Assembly (NCBI RefSeq): GCF_013100865.1 | Contig: NC_048305.1 | Location: 5,711,521 to 5,775,520, forward strand | Direction: 5' to 3' | Source: Trachemys scripta elegans | Lineage: Eukaryota > Chordata > Testudines > Emydidae | DNA length: 64,000 bases | In this document: positions 57,481 through 64,000 of the stretch, piece after piece | How positions within the stretch are numbered: the first letter of the stretch is position 1 | How the letters are laid out: every line of letters starts with the position of its first letter | Notes under the pieces: model-generated | What the model saw: only the letters and a program-made list of their open reading frames with translations | What the model was told of the DNA's origin: nothing | The model's database searches: none | Translations under genes and position numbers: made by a program

Positions 57481-57742
57481 CCACGAATGTAATTGGCCAT
57501 TGTATAATTGTAAAGTGCTTTGAGATCTTTAGATGAAAAACACTGCAGACATGAAATCATGGTTATTAGCAGGACTCCTAGTTCACGAAGGCCTTTTCCA
57601 CCTTCCATCCAAGCTCTCTCCAGACCCAGCCCAGGGAATCAGTGACTCAGACGCCCTCGTGCAGTGAATTCTGCAGGTGATAAAGCTTCACTCTGTAATG
57701 CTAACGTCCAACCCTTGTTCTTTTTCTTTCCCGTTTATCCAG

Positions 57743-57812
57743 GCTTCATTGAAAGATGCGGGTCTGGATCTTCTTCCTTATCTGCCTAGCTGGCAAGGTG
57801 CTGGCAGCACCT
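57743..57812 (+). CDS. SPARC: SPARC exon 2: start codon and signal peptide
   Basis: The exon begins after TTTATCCAG with 13 bases of 5' UTR; the coding part is 57756-57812, residues 1-19. The peptide starts Met-Arg-Val-Trp-Ile-Phe-Phe and is a classic signal sequence: one basic residue, a hydrophobic core (Trp-Ile-Phe-Phe-Leu-Ile-Cys-Leu-Ala) and small residues Leu-Ala-Ala before Pro19, with cleavage expected near residue 17. SPARC is a secreted matricellular glycoprotein that binds collagen, calcium and copper. The donor GTAAGT is phase 0. The ATG is chosen because it is the only one that gives this signal peptide and it matches known SPARC. Confidence 0.95.
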
Positions 57813-59062
57813 GTAAGTATTGTGTCTGACCCTCATCCTACCACCTTCCCTTCCCAGAATGGGCAGTCCCTGCACCAGGGTTCTCATTGGGGGCACTGCC
57901 ACCAGTAGAAAGTTGTTAACTTACACCTCCCCAATAAATGCCATGGCACATCCTGTATTGGGTGGTTTTTTTTTTATAGAGCTCCCTCTTCCGTCTCCTG
58001 CATCGTGGCACTGAATGGACCCTCACTGTAATTGCCCCACTGTGACTCCCTTTTCCACAGCTGGTGGAGCTAATGTGAACCTCACGGCCCGTTTTTCCAT
58101 AGGTTTGGGATCCTAACTCATCTTCAGCCATCACCCACATCCTTGCGGTGCTATGGTCACCACCCGATCTTTATCTACTGGTTCCTATGAAATGCTTCTC
58201 TGTCTCCCTGTATACCCTTGCACAGGGGAGGAAGCCCTGGAGCCATTTTGCAGGAGGTTTAGAATAAAGCCATGAACCAAAGCCAGTGAGAGAACAGAAC
58301 AGAATCCCTCAGGCATGGCGCGCTTACTGATTATGTGCCTTGTAAACCCCTGCACAAACTCACGCCCCAGGGCAAGAAGATTTCACTGGGGGTGCAGCCC
58401 AAATCAGGGCCTAGGGTAAAAAGTAGGAATGCATGGACTTTAACCCCTTTGATTCTGAATGAAATAACCAGGCATAGCTGGGAAGGGAGAGAAAATGCTC
58501 CTCCTGGATAGCCAGAAATGGCTATGGGCCATCTGATATCTGGTGAAGGGGTTAAGGGACCAGAAGACCAACACGTGTTCCGTCAGGATCTGCTCCGAAC
58601 AGTACCATTTTGGATCCCAGTAGCCACACGGGAGGGAGGGCACCTGAAATTCCAGTACAGCCGGACTGGGAGTCAAAGGAGCTGGAATGTCCTCAGCCAG
58701 GCTTAACTCCTAAGACATTAGTTCAGATTCAGTAACCCAGTCCATTGGGGCATCTAGCCCAAGCTGTGCTCCAAGAGTGGCCCTTGGAGAAACCCGATGC
58801 CCCTTGTGAAGTCAGAGGTAGGGCAGATTTTAAGAAGGTCTCCACTAGTAAAGCAAAGATCCAAGAGAAGCTGCCCAGGGAGGTGCCCCCTCTCCTCTGC
58901 ACGTTGGGAGGCACAAACATTATTAGCCCATTGGCCTGCAAAGCGCAGGCTCTCCGCGAGCTGGCACTCTGCCACTGGGTGCGGGGAGTGCATGCGGTGA
59001 GGCATTGCCAGCAGGGAGCTGCTGCCCGAGAGTTGAGTGAGAGGAAGCGAATAGTGAGCTGA

Positions 59063-59175
59063 GATTGCAAGCTCTGTGGGGCAGGGACCCTCTTTCTGGT
59101 CATCTGTGCAGTGTCTAGCACAATGGGATCCTGCTCTGTGACCGGGGCTCTTATTGCAGTGCAAGGACTGAATAC
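59063..59175 (+). repeat. L3-type tail
   Basis: It contains GATTGCAAGCTCTGTGGGGC, AGGGACCCTCTTTCTGGTCA and CAGTGTCTAGCACAATGGGA in the order of the amniote tail, sense orientation. Confidence 0.7.
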
Positions 59176-59565
59176 AGAACAACAGTCATTAATAATGGTG
59201 TGGGAGGGGACTCGGCCTCACTGACACTGCCAAATGCCTCTTCCCAGGCGGGGGCCTTTGGGATGAGTATCCTTGTTCTGCGTTGGAGAGTGGGGCTGGA
59301 GCTGCTCCAAGGGCAGCAGATGGGGGGGGGGGGGCTTTTCTTCAAGCCAAACTCTTATCTGGCACAGCTCTGACTGAGACCCCCGCTCATCCTCTGCCCA
59401 CTGGCCATCACGTGCCAGACTCCACACAACATTTATATTACACTAACCAAGAGCTCAAGAATTCCTGCAGCTCAGAAAGGAGTGAGAAACGGCTGCCCCC
59501 CATGTCAACAGCGTGGGAATGGCTGCCTCTCTCCAGCAGGAGAGGTCCGCCTTGGCTCTGGTGAT

Positions 59566-60015
59566 GGGGGAGGGATAGCTCAGTGGTTTGAGCATTGGCC
59601 TGCTAAACCCAGGGTTGTGAGTTCAGTCCTTGAGGGGACCACTTAGGGATCTGGGGCAAAATCAGTACTTGGTCCTGCCAAGAGCGGCGCCAGGGGTTTT
59701 GCCGCTCTAGGTGGCAGCACTCCTCCTCTGAGCATTCGGCAGCAGGGGTCCTTCCGCTCCGCGTCTTCGGGGCACTTCGGCAGTGAGTCCTGGAGCGAGT
59801 GAAGGACCCGCTGCCAAATTTCCGCCGAAGACCTGGAGCGGAAGGCCCCCCCCGCCGTCGAATTTTCGCCGAGGGCGGAAAAATGCCGCCCCCCAAATCC
59901 TACTGCCCTAGGCAACCGCCTAGGGTTGCCTAGTGGAAGCGCCGGCCCTGGGTCCTGCTAGTGAAGGCAGGGGGCTGGACTCGATGACCTTTCAGGGTCC
60001 CTTCCAGTTCTATGA
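59566..60015 (+). mobile_element. tRNA-headed SINE interrupted by a hAT element
   Basis: The 5' part (59566-59678) has the A box TAGCTCAGTGG and the B-box region GTTGTGAGTTCAGTCC. The 3' part (59951-60015) has GTGAAGGCAGGGGGCTGGAC and GATGACCTTTCAGGGTCCCT. The two halves join at GGTCCTGC, which is present on both sides of the insert. The intact relative at 39650-39776 reads straight through this point. Confidence 0.93.
59679..59950. mobile_element. hAT-type miniature transposon inserted in a SINE
   Basis: The 272-bp insert is flanked by a perfect 8-bp duplication GGTCCTGC (59671-59678, 59951-59958). The right end GAAGCGCCGGCCCTG is of the CAGGGCCGGC family. The left end CAAGAGCGGCGCCAGGGG is an imperfect inverted copy. 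The interior is CpG-rich (CCGCCGAAGACC, TTTCGCCGAGGGCGG) with a hairpin, CCTAGGCAACCGCCTAGG. It has no transposase. Confidence 0.9.
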
Positions 60016-60320
60016 AATAGGTATATCGCCATCTATTTTTATATTTATATTTATGCATTGATGAAGCAAACAAGAGCCGGGCACAGCTCTGAGTACCAAA
60101 CAACTGCCCTCTCTGCATACAGGCAGAGCGTGTAGAAGTGCAAAAGTGCAGGGAACAGAGACCAAAGGTAGCTTCCCCAGCTGGCAGGGTTCCCCTTCCT
60201 GAGAATGTCCACACGAGGATCTGGGCTCGGCTGTGCACAGGGGGCCATGGGGCAGGAGATGTGAGATGTAGGGGAGGTCACATTTCTGACAGCACTTTCC
60301 CCCGTCTTCCTCCTTTCCAG

Positions 60321-60371
60321 CAGGAAGCCCTGCCAGACGAGATTGAAGTAGTGGAGGATCCTACAACCGTG
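60321..60371 (+). CDS. SPARC: SPARC exon 3: start of the acidic domain
   Basis: 17 codons, residues 20-36, Gln-Glu-Ala-Leu-Pro-Asp-Glu-Ile-Glu-Val-Val-Glu-Asp-Pro-Thr-Thr-Val, in phase 0 on both sides. They begin the N-terminal acidic region that binds several Ca2+ ions with low affinity and hydroxyapatite. The acceptor is a tandem CAGCAG: use of the first AG keeps Gln20, use of the second removes it. The donor GTATGA at 60372 is weaker than consensus. This exon is the least conserved of SPARC in length across species. Confidence 0.92.
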
Positions 60372-61138
60372 GTATGAAATGACCCAGCATTGCCTCTCTC
60401 TTGTACACTTCGGGGGCAGTGCTTGGGGTGGGGGCAGCATGCAGAGTGCAGCCCCCTGGCTGCCTCTACGCGTAGGAGCTGGAGGGGGGCCATGTCGCTG
60501 CTTCCAGGAGCCACGTGGAGCGACCCCCGACCCTGCTCCCCAGCTGGAGTGCCAGAGCGTGGCAAGCCCCAGACCTAGCTCCCCAGCGGGAGCTCGAGGG
60601 CCAGATTAAAATGGCTGGCGGGCCGGATCCAGCCCATGGGCCGTAGTTTGCCCACCCCTGGTTTCAAGACTTCAAGTTACAGAGAATCCATCATGGACAC
60701 TAGTTTAAACCTGCCCCATGCTGCCCCACGCTGCAGAGAAAGCGAAAAACCACCAGGATCTTTGACCCAGGGGGAAATTTCTTTCAGACCCCAAATCTGG
60801 CGATCAGATAGACCCTGAGCATGTGGGCAAGACCCAGCAGCCAGACACCTGGGAAAGGATTTTCTGTAGTAACTCAGAGCCCTCCCCAGCTAGTGTCCCA
60901 CCACCGGCCGTAAATCATCTGTCCAGGCTTCGGCCTGGGTGTGGAACCCCCCACCCCCACCTCTTTCAGTGGGACCGGCTACATGGCACAGGGTCAGATT
61001 TCCCAGCGAGCTCAGCACCCAGCACTGCAAATCTGGCCACCCCCTGAGTTCTCGCGCTAATTCTGGCCATAGTGACCATGCGCCGTATCCCATTGGCCAA
61101 TCAGGATACAGCTACAGCTGAGCTATTCTGTCTTCCAG
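60372..61138 (+). other. SPARC intron 3
   Basis: 767 bases. The right end of a hAT-like element (GGGCCGTAGTTTGCCCACCC at 60639-60658) lies within it. Nothing else was recognised. Confidence 0.75.
60580..60660. mobile_element. right end of a hAT-like element
   Basis: It contains GGGCCGGATCCAGCCCATGG and GGGCCGTAGTTTGCCCACCC, then CTG. This is the known terminal motif CAGGGGTGGGCAAACTACGG in complement. The left end was not located, so the element is truncated or diverged. Confidence 0.55.
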
Positions 61139-61223
61139 GAGCCTGTCGGAGTCAATCCCGTCCAGGTGGAGGTCGGGGAGTTCGAGGAGCCCACCGAGGA
61201 CGTGGAGGAGATCGTGGCTGAGA
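61139..61223 (+). CDS. SPARC: SPARC exon 4: acidic domain
   Basis: 28 codons plus one base (residues 37-64), Glu-Pro-Val-Gly-Val-Asn-Pro-Val-Gln-Val-Glu-Val-Gly-Glu-Phe, followed by an acid-rich Glu-Glu-Pro-Thr-Glu-Asp-Val-Glu-Glu. Twelve of 28 residues are acidic. It completes domain I of SPARC, the Ca2+-binding and transglutaminase-substrate region. The acceptor TGTCTTCCAG and donor GTAAGT are strong, and phase 1 agrees with exon 5, where A+AT makes Asn65. Confidence 0.95.
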
Positions 61224-61356
61224 GTAAGTGACTCCCCACCTGCCCACTCCCCGCCCTGCTCTGAGGCGTCCCAGCCCACGGACCAGAGACAGCTGTCCCT
61301 TCCTCCTGATGGGGGATTGGGCTCAGATCCAACGTTGCTTTCCCGCCCTCTTTCAG

Positions 61357-61478
61357 ATCCCTGCCAGAACCATCACTGCAAGCATGGCAAAATCTGTGAG
61401 GTGGACGATAACAACACCCCCATGTGTGTGTGCCAAGACCCCTCCACCTGCCCACCCAGCGTTGGCCTGTTCGAGAAG
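61357..61478 (+). CDS. SPARC: SPARC exon 5: EGF-like part of the follistatin-like domain
   Basis: Residues 65-105. It begins with Asn65-Pro-Cys67-Gln-Asn-His-His-Cys72-Lys-His-Gly, then Cys78, Cys88, Cys90 and Cys96. Six cysteines form the small EGF-like hairpin of the follistatin-like domain. The sequence Val-Asp-Asp-Asn-Asn-Thr-Pro is a near-invariant SPARC signature. The sequon Asn83-Asn-Thr is followed by Pro, which disfavours glycosylation. It is bounded by CCTCTTTCAG and GTGAGC. In mammals this module (with cathepsin/MMP-released peptides) inhibits endothelial proliferation. Confidence 0.97.
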
Positions 61479-61768
61479 GTGAGCAGAGAAATGAAGCGCT
61501 ATTAAGGAGGACAAGGATGGAAGAAGCCAACCTGCTGCCTGTATGTCACATGGTGACCAGTCCGAGGCCCTGAATGGCTTAGGAGACTTATCATAGGAGA
61601 TGGGTCCCGGGTTTGAATCTGGCCCCGGTCAGTAATCCCCAATCTGGTGGCCCCTCTGAAATAAGTTCGTTGCCTCACTCTCGTTCCTGTAGGGAAGTCG
61701 TCAGAGCCAAGAGTTTGCCAGGCTGACTCGCCGGGAGTCTCTCTAATGTTCTGTCCCCTTCCCCGCAG
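61479..61768 (+). other. SPARC intron 5
   Basis: 290 bases. No feature was recognised. Confidence 0.8.
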
Positions 61769-61889
61769 GTGTGTGGCACTGACAACAAGACCTATGACTC
61801 CTCCTGCCACTTCTTTGCCACCAAGTGCACCCTGGAGGGCACTAAGAAGGGACACAAGCTCCATCTGGACTACATCGGGCCCTGCAAAT
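61769..61889 (+). CDS. SPARC: SPARC exon 6: Kazal-like part with GHK copper peptide
   Basis: Residues 106-145 plus one base. Val-Cys107-Gly-Thr-Asp-Asn111-Lys-Thr is the Kazal core with the conserved N-glycosylation sequon Asn111-Lys-Thr. Cys118, Cys125 and Cys144 follow. Lys132-Gly-His-Lys135 is the known Cu(II)-binding, angiogenic KGHK peptide released from SPARC by proteases. The exon ends in phase 1 with T before GTGAGT; the next exon, outside the window, should start TC to make Phe. The extracellular Ca2+-binding (EF-hand) domain, collagen-binding site and stop lie beyond position 64000. Confidence 0.97.
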
Positions 61890-64000
61890 GTGAGTTTGCA
61901 CCTGCAAGGAGGCAAACCAGCCCCCACATAGCTCCTAACAGGTGTCTATGGCACATCTCCCCACTGCTCAGCAACTAGTTATCTCCCATGTCTGGCTTGC
62001 AACCCTGCAGCTCGTCCATGGTGCTGGAGTATAGACTCCCGGTGTCAGGCACACACAAACCAGGGATCAGCTGCCGCCTTCTAATCAAATCCTGAAAGGG
62101 CAAAGGGGCTGCAGGAAAGACCCTTCCCCTTCCCTCCACTAGAACCCCTGAGCTGGGGGAGGAGGTAACCATTTAAGGGGAGCGGTCCCGCAGTCAGGGC
62201 TGACGGGGGCCGATCATCTGTTCGTGCCAGGGGTTCCTGATCTTGCCTTTTAATAAGATAGCACATCCCCTGTCTCCTAGGGCCCCTGATGGGGCTTGCC
62301 CCACCGAATGGGCTGCAGTCAGGAAATTCTCCCCAGTTCTCAGTGTAAAAGCAGACAGGGACTGCCAGGAGAACGTACGTTCCTGCAGCATTTTCTGATG
62401 CTAAATGGGTCCCCGCGTCCAGCTCCACCACCGTGACAGCCTAGCATCAGCACCTTCCCTGCCCAGCACCTTCTGGCCGCTCCTGCATGAGAGTTAAGGA
62501 GAGCCTGCTGGGACCCTCTTTGTCCCTCAGCCCCCCCGGGCACCCGCCCTGGACCCTGCCAGCCTGTGGCACTCCCTGGCCCCAACGCGCAGTACCAGCT
62601 AGGCTGGGGATGTGACCAGGGCTCTGCTACTCACTTATGAAGCAGCAGTAAGTTCCATTGGCCTGGGCCCCCTGACCTGGCTGCCTGCCTCTGCCCAGCA
62701 TAGGCACAAGAGCTTGAGGTACCTTTGTGTGACCACTACAGCCTGGCACCAGCGTTCCTCCCAGGGAAACGGCCAGAATTTGGCCTTAAGGGTCGTGCTT
62801 TTTCCTCCCGCTGATCTATCCTTGGAAAGGCCCCTGGGATCGATCACGGGCAGCACTGTGTCTCTCCAGCCTCTGATCTCAGAAGCACACGTAACAGGCG
62901 CCGACAACAGCGCAACCTGCCCTGCGGGCTGGTGCTCTCCGTTTGGTCCCACCCGCCGTCCACGCCTGGCCCGTGACCGGCCCACATGCCCAGACCCCAC
63001 AGCCGGTGCCGCCAGCCCTAGGGATGCTTTAATGCCAAGGGAAGGCAGCCTGCAGACTCACAGGGGCTGCTAGGGCAGAGGGAATTGCAATCACTAGACA
63101 AGCCCCGATGCTAAGCGTTTTGCTGGCTCAACACTTCTGAGAGGCGGGAGGCCTGACAGGAGCAGATTGTTTCACCCTGGAATGCCCATTTCAAATGCAA
63201 AGCCGGGCTCTGTCCAGACCTGCCCTGCCCACCTCCCCCGAGCAACCCCTGGTACAATAGCCTTATTGTGGTCAGGGTGTCTCAGTGCTAGACAGCAACT
63301 AGCAGAGCAGGGGAGGCCGCTCAGAAGTATGATTCAGCAGAGAACTCCAGGTGACAATGAGGCCTCTGTATTTTATCCAGCGTTTCTCTCTTAAGCCTTA
63401 TGCTGCTGGAGTTATTCAGGGGGCAGGGGTGGGAAGGCTTGTAGCCAGCTGCTCATCACACAGTGCTGCATACAGAGACCCTTCATGGACAGGGCTGTAT
63501 CAGAAAGCACCTTGATTTGCATTTGCTGGGGTTTCTAGAAGCAGCACCAGCCGCCTGCTGATAGTGGGAGTTTCAAAGTAAGGATCTGGTGCCCAAAGGA
63601 CCAGCAGCCCACATGGGCTGCATGTAGGGACCTGCCGTTTTGCACAGGAGCCAGGAGCTAAACTCACAGGCATTTAAGGACCCCGTAAACCACCGAGGGC
63701 CGTTGACACCTGGTGGAAGGAGGCTGAATCTCTTTAGCGACAAACCCAGATGTCAGATGATCAATTCTCTACATTTATCTGCATGTTCTTTAGCCACAAG
63801 GTACCACTGCAGGAAAATGGAATCTGTACGCCATCAGATTTTCATCCGCTCCTGCTACTCATTCCCTACTCGATCGTCCTTAATCCTCCATAGGCAACAG
63901 AATAAATTCCACAGCAATCAATTGGCAGGGAACAGACTGAGGGTTTGGACTCTGGGTGCGAAATAAGTGGCACGAGCTGGCGCAGCCTTCAAGCAGGAGA
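61890..64000 (+). other. SPARC intron 6, partial
   Basis: At least 2.1 kb of intron running to the end of the window. No exon, clear repeat or regulatory element was recognised, and the next SPARC exon is not reached. Confidence 0.7.

Larger units (their letters stand above)
44542..57742 (+). other. SPARC intron 1
   Basis: 13.2 kb between the donor GTATGG and the acceptor CCGTTTATCCAG. A long first intron is normal for SPARC. It contains the CTAT compound satellite, miniature elements (46172, 47164, 56307), MIR/L3 SINEs, CR1 fragments and a foldback element. The stretches 44859-46001, 46290-47160, 47450-48060, 48240-50370, 52200-53230 and 53385-56300 show no exon or clear repeat. A T/C-rich tract lies at 45228-45330. 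Confidence 0.7.
57813..60320 (+). other. SPARC intron 2
   Basis: 2.5 kb. It contains an L3-type tail (59063-59175), a SINE split by a hAT insertion (59566-60015), a G-run near 59322-59333 and no additional exon. A T-run lies at 57967-57977. Confidence 0.75.

Overview
The window is vertebrate nuclear DNA, most likely from a cryptodiran turtle. It has spliced genes with GT/AG introns, many CR1 LINE 3' ends, several hAT and TA-flanked miniature transposons, solo LTRs, and a short foldback retroelement family that I know as abundant in turtles. There are no bacterial or phage features, CRISPR arrays or operons.

Two genes lie on the + strand, in the order and relative orientation known from other tetrapods (human 5q33.1). 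ATOX1, the copper chaperone, has a CpG-island promoter (about 4975-5460) and three coding exons (5189-5194, 7093-7168, 10753-10877) that give a complete 68-residue protein. A possible 3' UTR exon lies near 15662-15930. SPARC (osteonectin) has a GGA-rich promoter with a non-coding first exon at about 44441-44541, a 13.2-kb first intron, and coding exons at 57743-57812, 60321-60371, 61139-61223, 61357-61478 and 61769-61889. The window ends inside the next intron, so the extracellular calcium-binding half of SPARC is missing.

The region of about 28 kb between the genes and all the introns hold only transposable elements and unique non-coding DNA. The elements include CR1 fragments of both strands, tRNA-headed SINEs with a CR1-like tail, MIR-like SINEs, two near-complete solo LTRs (12043-13259 minus, 23159-24425 plus), a partial LTR (about 41500-42360), hAT non-autonomous elements with 8-bp target duplications, and TA-flanked terminal-inverted-repeat elements.

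The most striking observation is that all five copies of one SINE-like family (3165, 29777, 32676, 37328, 56687) are tail-to-tail foldbacks. Their arms match each other within a copy but differ in sequence between copies, and in three copies the whole foldback is enclosed by a 12-16-bp target duplication. Other points of interest are a nested hAT-in-SINE insertion in SPARC intron 2, a tandem (CAGCAG) splice acceptor at SPARC exon 3, and an exon-like 38-codon block of unknown origin at 40195-40308. Calls rest on reading the sequence and on remembered family knowledge; no database search was run.
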